A stretch of DNA of 64,000 nt from Oceanobacter mangrovi. Lineage in GTDB: Bacteria; Pseudomonadota; Gammaproteobacteria; Pseudomonadales; Oceanobacteraceae. The stretch lies in NCBI RefSeq assembly GCF_019740315.1, contig NZ_JAHXZR010000002.1, positions 591,095 to 655,094 on the forward strand, given 5' to 3'. Made by a program: the position numbers and the translations under genes. The notes beneath the pieces were generated by a model. It worked only from the letters and a program-made list of their open reading frames with translations, was not told the DNA's origin and ran no database searches. Positions 1-8,845 of this stretch are shown here, in pieces (the stretch's first letter is position 1; each line of letters opens with the position of its first letter).

Positions 1-720
1 GTAAAGGGTTACTTTGACCGGCTCGATGCTTTGTTCGCCCAGTTGAACGGAAACCTGGCTGGCGGACTGGTATTGACTGGCCAGTCGTTGTGGTACATCG
101 GCAACGGCACGCAGCGGCGATAACGCCATGCCGGTCATTAACGGCTGGCCCGGGTTAACCAGTTCGCCGGTTTCAACCAGGCGGGCCTTGACGTAACCCG
201 CATAAGGGGCTGTGACGCGAGTGTAGGACAGTGCCAGGCGCGCTTGTTCAACCGCAGCGGTAGCGGCTTCAACGGCGGCGGCGGCGCTTTTGGCCTGGGC
301 CTCGGAGCTGTCGTACTGGCCCTGGGAGATACTGCCTTGCTTGAACAGCCGTGCGTTGCGTTTGAATGCTGTCTGGGCATCTTCGTTCTGGGCCTTGGCC
401 TGTGCCAGGTTGGCATTGGCCTGCGCCAGCTGGGCTTTCTGCTGGGAGTTTTCGATCTCGATCAGCAAGGCGCCCTTGCTGACCTGGTCGTTAACGTCAT
501 AGTGAACGGTCAGGATCTGGCCGCTGGTCTGGGCTGAGATCGTGCTTTCGTTGACCGCTTCCAGCGTTGCCTCAAGGTCATAAAAGTCAGCAATTGTGCT
601 GGGTTGAATCACCGAACTTTCGACCGCATGGGCATTCATAGTGAAAGCACCGGTGGCGGTCACAAGCAGGGCGGCAGCAAGGCTGAGTCGATTGCGCGGC
701 AGCGAAGATGGTCGGGACAT
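1..720 (-). CDS. RND efflux periplasmic adaptor (MFP/HlyD family), 5' part
   Basis: The reading frame opens with ATG at 720 and stays open for 240 codons to the window edge, so the C-terminal part is missing. It starts with a basic N-terminus and hydrophobic core ending in AHA (residues 1-32), a probable signal peptide. A lipoyl-type half-motif follows (LTVHYDVNDQVSKGALLIEI, about 69-88). Next comes an Ala/Gln-rich coiled-coil hairpin (about 92-160), then the second lipoyl half with TAPYAGYVKARLVETGELV. This order is typical of the membrane-fusion proteins that link an inner-membrane RND pump to an outer-membrane channel. The pump gene would be expected further left. The substrate cannot be told. 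A palindromic AT-rich site lies 46-77 bases upstream of the start. Confidence 0.85.
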   Translation of the reverse strand, partial: MSRPSSLPRNRLSLAAALLVTATGAFTMNAHAVESSVIQPSTIADFYDLEATLEAVNESTISAQTSGQILTVHYDVNDQVSKGALLIEIENSQQKAQLAQANANLAQAKAQNEDAQTAFKRNARLFKQGSISQGQYDSSEAQAKSAAAAVEAATAAVEQARLALSYTRVTAPYAGYVKARLVETGELVNPGQPLMTGMALSPLRAVADVPQRLASQYQSASQVSVQLGEQSIEPVKVTLY

Positions 721-765
721 GATGACTTCCTCAAAATTCCGGATACGCCAGACATCGGCAGATTT

Positions 766-797
766 AAATATTACTGCATTAGAATATACTAATATTT
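766..797. promoter_or_regulatory. AT-rich nested inverted repeat, candidate operator of the efflux adaptor
   Basis: AAATATTA (766-773) is matched by TAATATTT (790-797). Nested inside is ATTAG (778-782), six bases, then CTAAT (789-793). The site is upstream of the leftward adaptor gene. Nested AT-rich dyads of this shape are used by ArsR/BigR-type and TetR-type repressors. No regulator gene is visible here, so the binding protein is unknown. Confidence 0.45.
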
Positions 798-1133
798 GAA
801 ATGCAACAGCTGCGGTGTCTTTATGCGGCTTGCCGGGCGGGCAAAGTCCGGGGCCGCATCCTGCTACGCGAGCCTCTGTTTGAAGCCCTGTATGGGGTGC
901 TGGCGCTCGACGCAGGCTGTTACAAGTCGCTCAGGTAGTGCGCTAACCATACTGCCTTGCGCGTGTGACAGGAACGTCGACTATGGCCAGAATAGTTTTT
1001 TTTGATTTATCAGCTTCAGAGTCAAGAAATACACTATGACCATAGATTGAGAACGCCTGATGCATTCGGAGTGGATTTTGAACCGAGTCCAGAATGCATC
1101 AACCGTTGGCTAACAGAATTGAGGAACCAGTAC
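798..1133. other. Gap between the efflux operon and grxA; weak hairpin with T-run
   Basis: No convincing gene lies here. An ATG-initiated frame of 45 codons (801-938, +) has no clear ribosome binding site and no family resemblance that I recognise. ACTAT (980-984) and ATAGT (992-996) form a short hairpin followed by eight T, a weak rightward terminator at best. The last 20 bases carry the GAGGAA ribosome binding site of grxA. Confidence 0.3.
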
Positions 1134-1370
1134 ATGCAACGAGTAACTATTTTCGGTCGGGAAGGTTGTGGCTACTGTCGTCGTGCCAAAGAGCTGTGTG
1201 AGACCCGTGATTTTGACTTCAAGTACGTTGATATCATCGAAGAAGGCATCAGCAAGGCCGATCTGGAGAAAACCATTGGCAAGCCAGTTCATACCGTGCC
1301 ACAAATTTTTGTAGGCTCGAAGCATGTCGGTGGTTACACCGAATTTGCGGCTATGATTAACGGCCGCTAA
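1134..1370 (+). CDS. grxA: Glutaredoxin 1 (GrxA type)
   Basis: The 78-residue protein has the glutaredoxin active site in the form FGREGCGYCRRAK (CGYC at about 11-14), the cis-proline segment HTVPQIFV, and the GGYTEF glutathione-binding segment. It reduces disulfides and glutathionylated proteins in the cytoplasm, for example ribonucleotide reductase. The motif order and length match the GrxA subgroup, in which the active site is more often CPYC; here Gly replaces Pro. The start at 1134 was chosen over an in-frame start at 1002 because GAGGAA sits 8-13 bases before it and the extra 44 residues have no family counterpart. A strong terminator follows, so it is probably monocistronic. Confidence 0.9.
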   Translation: MQRVTIFGREGCGYCRRAKELCETRDFDFKYVDIIEEGISKADLEKTIGKPVHTVPQIFVGSKHVGGYTEFAAMINGR

Positions 1371-1414
1371 CAGAATTCCGCACCCTGGAATGCGCTGTCT
1401 GCGGGCAGCGAGTC

Positions 1415-1447
1415 AAAAAAGCCGGCCATGGGATGGTCGGCTTTTTT
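1415..1447 (+). terminator. Rho-independent terminator after grxA
   Basis: A GCCGGCC/GGTCGGC stem with a 7-base loop is flanked by an A-run and a T-run, so it could work in both directions. It lies 45 bases past the grxA stop. Confidence 0.85.
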
Positions 1448-1543
1448 GCATTTGGGGAATTGCTCGACCTGATTGGCTATCCCGGCCTATGCTTGAGCCA
1501 AACCAGAGTTTGAACCAAACCAAAGCATGAACGGGGATAATGG

Positions 1544-3064
1544 ATGTTTGAAGTAGCCGAACTGGGACAGGCAATTGACAAGGATGAGTTTGATCATCAG
1601 GTGCCACATTTGCGCACCAGGCTGCTGGAAATCCAGCAGACACTGAGCCAGGCAGACTTTCCGGTTGTTGTACTGATTTCCGGCAGTGACGGCGCAGGCA
1701 AGGGCGAAATGGTTAATCGCCTCAATGAGTGGCTCGATCCCAGATACATGCGCACCTTTGCCTTTGGCGACAAAACCCAGGACGAACGAGAGCGGCCTGA
1801 TTACTGGCGTTTCTGGCGCAAGCTGCCCCAGAAAGGTCGTATTGGCCTGTACGTTGGCTCCTGGTATAGCGATCCGATCGCCTTGCGGGTCAGTCACCGG
1901 ATCAACGACGTCGAACTGGACGGCTATCTGGCACGGATTCGACTGTTCGAGCGCGAGCTGGCTGATGATGGCGCACTGGTCATCAAGGTCTGGCTGCACT
2001 TGTCGAAAGAAGCCCAGGCCAAACGCCTCGACGAGCTTGAAGCCAACCCGCTGACGTCCTGGCGAGTGACCGAGCTTGATCGCAAACACCTGCAAACCTA
2101 CGACGATTTTCGTGGCATTGCTGAACATGCATTGCGTCAGACCAGTAGCGCCGAAGCGCCCTGGGTAGTGGTTGAAAGTGCCGACACCAACTACCGCGAC
2201 ATTACCGTCGCCAATCACATTCTCCAGCGCGTTGAATATCATCTGCAGGCTCGTTCAGAGCAACAGGAAGGTGACGTCGAAAATGTGCCGCTGATTCAGC
2301 GGCAGAAAACCCTGCTCGATAGTCTCGACCTTCACCAGAGCATCGACAAACAGGCCTATCACCACGAGCTGGAGCTCTGGCAAGGGCGATTGGCCGAGTT
2401 GGCGCGCGAAGCGCAGCGGCAGCGGGTGTCGATGGTTCTGGTGTTGGAAGGCTGGGATGCGGCTGGCAAGGGTGGTTTGATTCGGCGGCTGGTCGCCGCG
2501 CTGGACGCCCGTAACTATCAGATTATTCCGATTGCGGCACCAACCGATGAAGAACGGGCACACCATTATCTTTGGCGTTTCTGGCGGCATATTCCCCGCG
2601 ACGGCAAGGTCACCATCTATGATCGCAGCTGGTATGGACGGGTGCTGGTAGAGCGGGTAGAGGGCTTTGCCAGCCGGGCGGAATGGATGCGCGCCTACAG
2701 TGAGATCAACCACTTTGAATCCCAGTTGGTCGAACACGGCACTGTGTTGCTGAAGTTCTGGTTGCACATCGACAAGGATGAGCAACTCAGTCGTTTCAAG
2801 GAGCGGGAGAAAATCAGTTACAAGCGCCACAAGATCACCGATGAGGATTATCGAAATCGTGAGCGCTGGTCCGACTATGAGGTGGCGGTTAACGATATGG
2901 TTGAGCGCACCAGCACCGAGCTGGCGCCGTGGCATTTGATCGAGGCTAACAGCAAGCGATTTGCGCGGGTGAAAGCCTTGAAAATTGTCTGTCAGCAGAT
3001 CGAACAGCGGTTGGGATTGGCCTCAGCAACAGAGTCAGCGGCGGCCGAAGATATCCCAGGGTGA
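1544..3064 (+). CDS. pap: Polyphosphate:AMP phosphotransferase (two-domain PPK2)
   Basis: This 506-residue protein contains two PPK2 domains in tandem. Walker A motifs are GSDGAGKG (47-54) in the first half and GWDAAGKG (about 302-309) in the second. Each half also carries the WRFWR segment followed by a Y-x-x-S/R-WY segment (VGSWYS in the first, YDRSWYGR in the second). Fused PPK2 proteins (class II) move phosphate from polyphosphate to AMP, giving ADP, and so link polyphosphate stores to nucleotide pools. In characterised members the C-terminal domain is the catalytic one. Here only the second domain keeps the DRSWYGR form; the first has GSWYSD, consistent with a degenerate N-terminal domain. 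The 3' end overlaps the convergent pseudouridine synthase gene by 30 bases. Confidence 0.92.
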   Translation: MFEVAELGQAIDKDEFDHQVPHLRTRLLEIQQTLSQADFPVVVLISGSDGAGKGEMVNRLNEWLDPRYMRTFAFGDKTQDERERPDYWRFWRKLPQKGRIGLYVGSWYSDPIALRVSHRINDVELDGYLARIRLFERELADDGALVIKVWLHLSKEAQAKRLDELEANPLTSWRVTELDRKHLQTYDDFRGIAEHALRQTSSAEAPWVVVESADTNYRDITVANHILQRVEYHLQARSEQQEGDVENVPLIQRQKTLLDSLDLHQSIDKQAYHHELELWQGRLAELAREAQRQRVSMVLVLEGWDAAGKGGLIRRLVAALDARNYQIIPIAAPTDEERAHHYLWRFWRHIPRDGKVTIYDRSWYGRVLVERVEGFASRAEWMRAYSEINHFESQLVEHGTVLLKFWLHIDKDEQLSRFKEREKISYKRHKITDEDYRNRERWSDYEVAVNDMVERTSTELAPWHLIEANSKRFARVKALKIVCQQIEQRLGLASATESAAAEDIPG

Positions 3065-3736
3065 CAGCCATTCTGCTGGCAATGGACACCAGAGTCGGCC
3101 ATTGCTGGCGGCTTCAGTCGGGTCACTGGATTCAGACTGTGGTGGGCAAAGGATCTGCCAGTCCTGATCTCCATCGGTGAAGGCCATGCCGTAGGCGTGC
3201 AAATAGGTGCGATCAGCGGCAGCGCCCTTATAACGGCCATCGCCATCAATCGGACTACCAAGGCTTTTCAGCGCAACCCGAATCTGGTGGGTTTTGCCGG
3301 TTTTCGGGGCCAGCAAGAACAAGCGTTTGCCACTGGCTTCGTCATAGCTCGACATAAACCGGGTGATCGCCGGATTGCTGCAAGAGCGCAACAGTTTCCA
3401 GCTGCCGTTACGGGTTTTTTCCATATCGCCCTTGATCCAGCCCTGCTTTTTGGAAGGTTTGGAGCTGCATTGGGCAAGATAGAACTTGCGAATCTGCTGG
3501 TTGGAAAACAGTTCGCCAAAGCGGCTGGCGCATTCACTGTTTTTGGCCAGTAGCAAAATGCCAGAGGTGACCTTGTCGAGTCGGTGTACTGGCCACAGCG
3601 GGCGATTGAAATATTGGCTTGCCAGCACGACAGCGCCAGGCTGGTCGTGCTCAGTGTGCATGCTCATGCCGGTTGGCTTGTAAATCGCCAGCCAGTCGTC
3701 GGTTTCCTGCAGGGTGGTAAAACTCGGACAATTCAT
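3035..3736 (-). CDS. RluA-family pseudouridine synthase
   Basis: The protein is 233 residues from the ATG at 3736. It carries the RluA-family active-site motif HRLDKVTSGILLLAKN with the catalytic Asp, the KPTGMSMH motif near the N-terminus, and the PKTGKTHQIRVAL motif near the C-terminus. Such enzymes isomerise uridine to pseudouridine in rRNA or tRNA. No S4 domain is present, unlike RluC or RluD. The target base cannot be told; the size fits the short single-domain Rlu-like subgroup and TruC relatives. It follows a 51-codon gene after four bases, so the two are probably cotranscribed. Confidence 0.85.
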   Translation of the reverse strand: MNCPSFTTLQETDDWLAIYKPTGMSMHTEHDQPGAVVLASQYFNRPLWPVHRLDKVTSGILLLAKNSECASRFGELFSNQQIRKFYLAQCSSKPSKKQGWIKGDMEKTRNGSWKLLRSCSNPAITRFMSSYDEASGKRLFLLAPKTGKTHQIRVALKSLGSPIDGDGRYKGAAADRTYLHAYGMAFTDGDQDWQILCPPQSESSDPTEAASNGRLWCPLPAEWLSPWDIFGRR

Positions 3737-3740
3737 ATAA

Positions 3741-3896
3741 TCAGCGACGGGCTTCTTCTTCCATAAGTTCAAGCAAGCGGCGAGCAATGGCTTCAAACAG
3801 CTGGGCTTGCTCGTTGTCACTGGCGGCGTGGAGGCTATACATCAGACTCTCGATCTCGGAGCGTGACATATAGCGAACGGTTACTGCATTGGTCAT
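3741..3896 (-). CDS. Small hypothetical protein (51 aa)
   Basis: An ATG at 3896 opens a 51-codon frame ending four bases before the start of the pseudouridine synthase. The product begins MTNAVTVRYMSRSEIESLM and ends in an acidic-basic helix (ARRLLELMEEEARR). It looks amphipathic, helical and soluble, with no signal peptide. I do not recognise a family. Tight coupling to the next gene and sensible composition argue that it is real. Confidence 0.5.
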   Translation of the reverse strand: MTNAVTVRYMSRSEIESLMYSLHAASDNEQAQLFEAIARRLLELMEEEARR

Positions 3897-3905
3897 AACA
3901 GGGTC

Positions 3906-4466
3906 TCAGAAGCGGTAGCTGATCATGGCGTTGGTAAGCCAGACGTTCGGGCGCTCACCGGAAATGCCCGCCCGACGATTTTCATTACGATAGTCCTGAT
4001 CGTCGCGGAAAGTGGCTGCAACGTCCAGAATGACGGGACCAAGCTGGTAGCCGGTACCAATTTGCCAGCCCCAGCCGTTAAAAATTCCGGTGTGGGAGCC
4101 GGCGGTGCGCTGGATCAGGACCTTGTCGCGGTGCCAGGCTGGGCCTGTGTAAAGCCGGAAACCCGGTTGTGCCAGCCCCCAGCCCCACATTAACTGGGTT
4201 TCAAAGCCGGTGACATCCTGATCGTCGTCGTGGATACGATACCAGATGAAACGGGAGGCGGCGTGGTTACTCTGCGGAAATTCAGCATACAGGCCAAAGC
4301 CACGCTGGCTGCTGTCTGGAAAGGACGGAGCAGAAGGGGATACATCCAGCGCAGTACTGGTGACACCAACGCGGAAATTGGTGGGTTCGCTGTCAGCGGC
4401 GGCTGCCGTTGCGGAAAATGTACTGAGCAGCAGGCTGCTGCCAATACCAACAATGATCGCCTTCAT
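3906..4466 (-). CDS. Probable outer-membrane beta-barrel protein
   Basis: The 186-residue product starts at ATG 4466, preceded by AGGGA. It has a clear signal peptide ending near TAAAADS. The rest alternates polar and aromatic residues (WGWGLAQPGFRLYTGPAW, GWGWQIGTGYQLGPVILDVAATF) and ends in Phe (AMISYRF). Together these suggest a small outer-membrane barrel with a BAM recognition signal. I cannot assign a specific family or ligand. It lies just upstream of the small gene and pseudouridine synthase on the same strand and could share their transcript. Confidence 0.6.
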   Translation of the reverse strand: MKAIIVGIGSSLLLSTFSATAAAADSEPTNFRVGVTSTALDVSPSAPSFPDSSQRGFGLYAEFPQSNHAASRFIWYRIHDDDQDVTGFETQLMWGWGLAQPGFRLYTGPAWHRDKVLIQRTAGSHTGIFNGWGWQIGTGYQLGPVILDVAATFRDDQDYRNENRRAGISGERPNVWLTNAMISYRF

Positions 4467-4641
4467 GGCAAAATCCCTGCAGATGATTATGTCGCGAAGG
4501 CTAAACCAGCGTGCTTCGCGGTTCAAGGTGATTTCTTAGAACCACTGTATTTACAAACAGTGGTTTGTGATGTGTTTGACGAAAAACAGCGATCCATTCC
4601 GCCTTGCGGAGTATGGGATTTGGCTACTTGAGGTTTTCAGA

Positions 4642-4890
4642 TTGGAATGTCGATTAGGCTGTGGAGCCTGTTGTATTGCACCATCCATCAGTTCCGCAAT
4701 CCCGGGAATGCCAAATGGTAAACCGGCGGGGGTGCGCTGTATTCAGCTCGATGAGCACAACCTCTGTCGAATCTTCGGTCAGTCGGAGAGACCAGCCGTC
4801 TGCGCTGGATTCAAGGCGGAGGCGGCGATTTGCGGCCAGACCGATCAGCAAGCGCTCGACAATCTGATCTATCTGGAGCAAATCACCTGA
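4642..4890 (+). CDS. YkgJ-family cysteine-cluster protein
   Basis: The 82-residue protein has a dense Cys pattern, [14 protein letters not shown], followed by [16 protein letters not shown] and PAVCAGF. This is the signature of the YkgJ/UPF0153 zinc- or iron-chelating family of unknown function. The proposed start is TTG at 4642, because GAGG lies nine bases upstream and family members begin almost directly at the first Cys cluster. A longer in-frame start at GTG 4567 would add 25 residues without family resemblance and has no visible ribosome binding site. Confidence 0.75.
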   Translation: MECRLGCGACCIAPSISSAIPGMPNGKPAGVRCIQLDEHNLCRIFGQSERPAVCAGFKAEAAICGQTDQQALDNLIYLEQIT

Positions 4891-4904
4891 TCCGGCTGCT
4901 GCAG

Positions 4905-6500
4905 TCATAGTCTGAACTGGCGGATCAGTGCATTCAATTGCTGCGACAGCACCTGCAGTTCGTTGGCGGTGTTGCAAGTGGAGTCGGCGCTGCCAACGGT
5001 GGCTTCTGATTCCCGGCTGATCCGGTGAATGCTGGATGACAGTTGCTCACTGATGCGCACCTGCTGTTCCATATCGGCCAGGGTTGACTGGCTGAGCTGG
5101 GTCATCTGGTCCATGCGTTCGATCGTCAGGTTGAGGGCTTCGGCGGCGTCCTGGATGCGTGATACGCCTTCTTCAGCGGTTTCCCGCGCGGTGTGCATGG
5201 TGCCAACGGCTTTTTGGGCTTCCGTCTGTAGCTGGGCGATCATGGATTCAATTTCACGGGCAGAGTCGTGGGTACGTTGGGACAGAGTGCGTACCTCGTC
5301 GGCGACAACGGCAAACCCGCGGCCGGATTCGCCAGCCCGCGCTGCTTCAATGGCAGCGTTCAGTGCCAGCAGGTTAGTCTGCTCGGCAATTTCCTTGATA
5401 ACGACCAATACGCTACCGACGTTGTTGCTACGTTCATCCAGCGAACCAATAACGCCGGACGTTTCCAGTATCGAGTCTTTCATTGCCATGATGTGATCAA
5501 CGGCCACCGAGGTCTTGCTCATGCCGTCATTGGCGACCTGGCGAGCCTCCAGCGCCGACTGGCTGCTGGCGCGAGCGTTGTCGGTGACGGTTGCGGTGCT
5601 GGACATCAGATCATCAATACCGTGCAGAATCTGGCTGGTTTCGGCGCGTTGCTTTTCAGCCGCCTGACGAGCTTGTTCAGCGCTCGTCAGGATATTGCTG
5701 GCGCTGGTTTCGACCTGGCCGGATGAGCTGGCTACCGCCTTGAGTGAGTTGGCGATGCGGTTGAGCATGTGATTGAGGGTTTTGGCGGTTTGACCAATTT
5801 CGTCAGTGCTGGAAGCGTCCAGTTGCAGGGTCAGGTCTGAGCTTTCTTCAATCTGGGTTAGAGTACGCTGCATCTTGTGGGTTGGTGAAACGATCAGCTT
5901 GCGCAGTAACAGCGACAAAATCACCAGCGCGGCCAGCATCATGCCACCTTGTAGCGACGCCAGCTCGATCATGTTGCTGTTGATCTGTTGGTCAATCTCA
6001 TTCATCGAATAGGTGATGCGAGTAGCGCCAATGACTTCTCCTTCCTTGGCCTGGTGGCACAGCAAGCAGTTGGTGCCACGGTAGTTGGACGAGGCCACTA
6101 CCGGTGTCACATAAGTGATAGAGCGGCCATCGGGACCATTCTTTTCAACCGACAGCGACTCGCCAGCCAGGGCGCGGTGATCCAACTCATCTTTGGGATA
6201 TTCGTGGTCAAGCCCTTTGCCGTAGAGAGAATCGATACGCGGTGCCCGAATCATGCGGGCTTCCAGAATACGCTTGTCGGAAAGCAGTTTTTCGCGCAGC
6301 AGCTCGCGATTTTTGATGGCGCCCGAAACCATCAGCATATTCATGGAATCCAGATAGCCACTGGCCTTGTCATGGAGCAGGTCGTGAACCATGGTGTCGC
6401 TGATTTCCTGCTCTGACTGCATGCTGACCCGGACGGCAATAACCAGCACCAGTAACAGGATCCCCGCGAGGGCAAGATTGAGCTTGTTTTGAATGGTCAT
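4905..6500 (-). CDS. Methyl-accepting chemotaxis protein with periplasmic c-type haem motif
   Basis: The 531-residue receptor starts at ATG 6500 with AAGGA upstream. It has one membrane helix at about 8-26, a periplasmic sensor domain of about 160 residues, and a second helix at about 186-208. A HAMP region and a cytoplasmic signalling domain follow, with the conserved hairpin tip [20 protein letters not shown]. Just before the second helix the sensor contains CLLCH (145-149), the CXXCH attachment motif for c-type haem. Haem-c sensor domains are known in chemoreceptors of Geobacter and Desulfovibrio, where they respond to redox or gases. The protein is likely a redox, oxygen or NO taxis receptor. 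No pentapeptide for CheR/CheB tethering is seen at the C-terminus. No other che genes are in the window. Confidence 0.88.
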   Translation of the reverse strand: MTIQNKLNLALAGILLLVLVIAVRVSMQSEQEISDTMVHDLLHDKASGYLDSMNMLMVSGAIKNRELLREKLLSDKRILEARMIRAPRIDSLYGKGLDHEYPKDELDHRALAGESLSVEKNGPDGRSITYVTPVVASSNYRGTNCLLCHQAKEGEVIGATRITYSMNEIDQQINSNMIELASLQGGMMLAALVILSLLLRKLIVSPTHKMQRTLTQIEESSDLTLQLDASSTDEIGQTAKTLNHMLNRIANSLKAVASSSGQVETSASNILTSAEQARQAAEKQRAETSQILHGIDDLMSSTATVTDNARASSQSALEARQVANDGMSKTSVAVDHIMAMKDSILETSGVIGSLDERSNNVGSVLVVIKEIAEQTNLLALNAAIEAARAGESGRGFAVVADEVRTLSQRTHDSAREIESMIAQLQTEAQKAVGTMHTARETAEEGVSRIQDAAEALNLTIERMDQMTQLSQSTLADMEQQVRISEQLSSSIHRISRESEATVGSADSTCNTANELQVLSQQLNALIRQFRL

Positions 6501-6615
6501 TCTGGATTCCTTGTGACCGATCTGAAGCAAATAGAGGTTTTGTTATTCTTAACACTAGCCCAGTAAATTGAAATTGCTCGCATTTCGCAGCTTTGATCAT
6601 TGGAGTTTAAAACGC

Positions 6616-6939
6616 GTGTACAAACTTGGATTTTACATACCAGAAAGCCACCTTGAGTTGGTCAAGCAGGCCGTTTTTGATGTTGGCGGCGGCCGAATCG
6701 GTGACTATGAACACTGCTGCTGGCAGGTTGCCGGTGTCGGGCAGTTTCGCGCTGGAGCAGCGGCCAATCCGTTTATTGGCAAACCCGGAAAACTGGAGAC
6801 GGTGGATGAATATCGGGTTGAATTGGTCGTGGAAGATGCTCTGGTGAGAGCGGTGTTGGCGGCCATGAAGCTGGCGCATCCTTATGAGGAGCCAGCCTTT
6901 GATATTGTGAGGCTGGTTGAAGAAAGCGAACTGCCCTGA
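6616..6939 (+). CDS. NIF3-like protein (YqfO/COG3323 type)
   Basis: The 107-residue protein contains GFYIPESHLELVKQAVF at the N-terminus, DYEHCCWQVAGVGQFRAG in the middle and AHPYEEPAFDI near the end. This matches the small NIF3-associated domain family (the inserted YqfO domain), which has a CutA-like fold. Function is not established. GTG at 6616 is preferred to an in-frame ATG at 6568 because GGAG lies ten bases ahead and the family starts with YKLGFYIP-like sequence. Confidence 0.8.
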   Translation: MYKLGFYIPESHLELVKQAVFDVGGGRIGDYEHCCWQVAGVGQFRAGAAANPFIGKPGKLETVDEYRVELVVEDALVRAVLAAMKLAHPYEEPAFDIVRLVEESELP

Positions 6940-6978
6940 GTCGGGCAGTCTGCCAGTGGAGTGAGCACTGCTGAAAAA

Positions 6979-7512
6979 TCAGCCCTGATTGGTGCGAATA
7001 TCGAACAGTTGTGGGCTGGCCGGGGACGGGTCTTGCAGATAGCGTCGCAAGGTTTCTGATACGGTGGCGAAGGCCAGTTCATCCCAAGGGATTTCAGCCG
7101 GTTCGAACAGCCGCACTTCCAGGCTTTCCGGGCCGGAGGCAAACACGGGCTCGGGTAATTCCGCTTTGAAGAACAGGTGCACCTGGCTGATGTGAATCAC
7201 GCTGGCCATGCTGTAAAGCGGCCCCAAAGTGACCTTGGCGGCCGCTTCTTCCCAGGTTTCACGCAAGGCGGCTTCTTCGGTGCTTTCGTGGTTTTCCATA
7301 AAACCACCGGGCAGGGTCCAGTAACCGTAGCGGGGTTCAATCGCTCTTTTGCACAGCAGAATCTTGCCGTCATAGACCGGAATAGTGCCAGCAACAATAC
7401 GCGGATTGCTATAAAAAATCGTGTTGCATTGAGTGCATACATGGCGTGGCCGGTTATCGTCTTCCGGTATGCGTACTTCGACAGCACCACCGCATTGGCT
7501 GCAGTATTTCAT
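6979..7512 (-). CDS. Nudix hydrolase with N-terminal zinc ribbon
   Basis: The 177-residue protein begins with a zinc ribbon (CSQC at 4-7 and CTQC at about 26-29). It continues into a Nudix fold with the box GFMENHESTEEAALRETWEE. The Nudix consensus Gly after the EE pair is Ala here (EEAAAKV). Zinc-ribbon Nudix proteins hydrolyse nucleoside diphosphate derivatives, sometimes NADH-like or ADP-ribose substrates. It is shorter than true NudC, lacks its N-terminal domain, and is best called a general NUDIX hydrolase. Confidence 0.85.
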   Translation of the reverse strand: MKYCSQCGGAVEVRIPEDDNRPRHVCTQCNTIFYSNPRIVAGTIPVYDGKILLCKRAIEPRYGYWTLPGGFMENHESTEEAALRETWEEAAAKVTLGPLYSMASVIHISQVHLFFKAELPEPVFASGPESLEVRLFEPAEIPWDELAFATVSETLRRYLQDPSPASPQLFDIRTNQG

Positions 7513-7574
7513 CCCTTCCTCGCTTTCGGACCCAAGGCTACAAATCAGTCGCGAGTATACCCCGTTTGTCTGCT

Positions 7575-7913
7575 TTAGCGATTGGCAATCTGGCGGAACG
7601 GAATGATGCTGGCAACCGGATCGGCGGACTGACCGCTGACTGATGTTTCGGATTGAGGGCTGTTAAGCAGGGCCTGACGCAGACGGTCAAGCTGGTCATG
7701 CATCATGCGCGACACCCGCAAGCAGGTGTTCAGCGGAGTTTTGGCCAGCTGGCGTTCCATGTCGATACGGAACTGAAGGCCGCGCAAGCGTCGCTGACTG
7801 TGAACTGGTGAGTTATCGATAAGATCCGCAATCAGTTGCTGGCGCAACTGTTCAAACTCCTGTGGGTTGGACTGCGCAAGTTGCACCATTTCATCAAAAG
7901 ACGGCATTTCCAC
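7575..7913 (-). CDS. DUF3135 domain protein
   Basis: The 112-residue product, read from GTG 7913, opens VEMPSFDEMVQLAQSNPQEF and continues as a helical, Arg/Gln-rich soluble protein with RRLRGLQFRIDMER. This resembles the small DUF3135 family of proteobacteria, for which no function is known. GTG 7913 has GAGG eight bases upstream; an in-frame ATG at 7937 lies upstream of that ribosome binding site and is less likely. The divergent neighbour starts about 250 bases away. Confidence 0.65.
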   Translation of the reverse strand: MEMPSFDEMVQLAQSNPQEFEQLRQQLIADLIDNSPVHSQRRLRGLQFRIDMERQLAKTPLNTCLRVSRMMHDQLDRLRQALLNSPQSETSVSGQSADPVASIIPFRQIANR

Positions 7914-8167
7914 AACGACTACCTCGTAAAAAGTCATAATCGAACTTGCATTTGAGTGGATTTAGTCTACCTCAGTTACATTGTGTTAAAAAACTTATCT
8001 CTATGTTTTGAAACCTGTCTAAACTGTGAGAATTCTATAGTTTGGCCTTTGGAATCTGGTAAGGGTCTGATTTTGAATCTTTACTGAAATAGACCATTTC
8101 AGTGCAGCCGCTGGCGCTTTGAATTAATTGCTGGAGTAGCAGGTCTGACGACACTAGACTAAACACC

Positions 8168-8776
8168 ATGACGAACGAAGAACTGTTGTCCAGATTGGCG
8201 GATCGGTGGAGCAATCATTCGCCCCGTAAATTTATCCGCACCGGGCTGCGCGAAGCTGCGGTCCTGATTGCTATTTCCGAAGAGCAGGGTGAGCTGTCAC
8301 TGCTGCTGACCCGTCGCACTACTGAAATGCCGACCCACAAAGGTGAAGTTGCCTTTCCTGGCGGCAAGCGTGAACAGTATGATGCTGACCATATCGCCAC
8401 TGCCTTGCGTGAAGCCGAAGAAGAAGTAGGGCTGGATCCTTCACGTGTTCGGGTGATTGGCGAACTGGATCAGGTGATTTCCAAGTTTGGATTTCTGGTA
8501 ACGCCAGTGCTGGCGGTCATTCCTCATGACGTCGAACTGGTCGCCGACAGTCGTGAACTCGATTGTATGTTCCGGGTGCCCTTGTCCTTCTTTTCCCGTG
8601 AGCCCGATGAGTATTTTCAGCGTGATGGCATTGTGATGCCAACCTGGCGCTACGAGAAATTCCGTATCTGGGGGCTCACTGCCTACATGATTGCCGAGTT
8701 GATGAATCGCTACTTTGATGCCTCTATCAATGTGGGTCGGGTGGCTGCCGCCAGTCAGGACAGCAACGAAGAGTAA
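8168..8776 (+). CDS. CoA pyrophosphatase (Nudix, NudL-like)
   Basis: The 202-residue protein has the NuCoA signature LLTRRTTEMPTHKGEVAFPGG directly followed by the Nudix box GKREQYDADHIATALREAEE. This combination marks Nudix enzymes that split coenzyme A or its derivatives into 3',5'-ADP and phosphopantetheine. A DUF1289 gene and purT follow on the same strand with short gaps, so transcription may continue into them. Confidence 0.85.
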   Translation: MTNEELLSRLADRWSNHSPRKFIRTGLREAAVLIAISEEQGELSLLLTRRTTEMPTHKGEVAFPGGKREQYDADHIATALREAEEEVGLDPSRVRVIGELDQVISKFGFLVTPVLAVIPHDVELVADSRELDCMFRVPLSFFSREPDEYFQRDGIVMPTWRYEKFRIWGLTAYMIAELMNRYFDASINVGRVAAASQDSNEE

Positions 8777-8845
8777 ACGGCTGTTTACTTGAGCTCTGGC
8801 AAGCAGCGCGTTAGCATTCGCCCCCTTTCAAAGTGGAGACTGCCT

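Noticed and set aside
801..938. 45-codon ATG frame just right of the efflux operator
   Set aside because: No ribosome binding site, no recognisable family, Cys/Arg-rich composition; more likely intergenic or a remnant.
1487..2242. 251-codon leftward frame inside pap
   Set aside because: Antisense shadow of a clear PPK2 gene with intact motifs; no ribosome binding site.
6926..6948. CTGCCC/GGGCAG dyad at the end of the NIF3-like gene as a terminator
   Set aside because: It is short, overlaps the stop codon and lacks a T-run.
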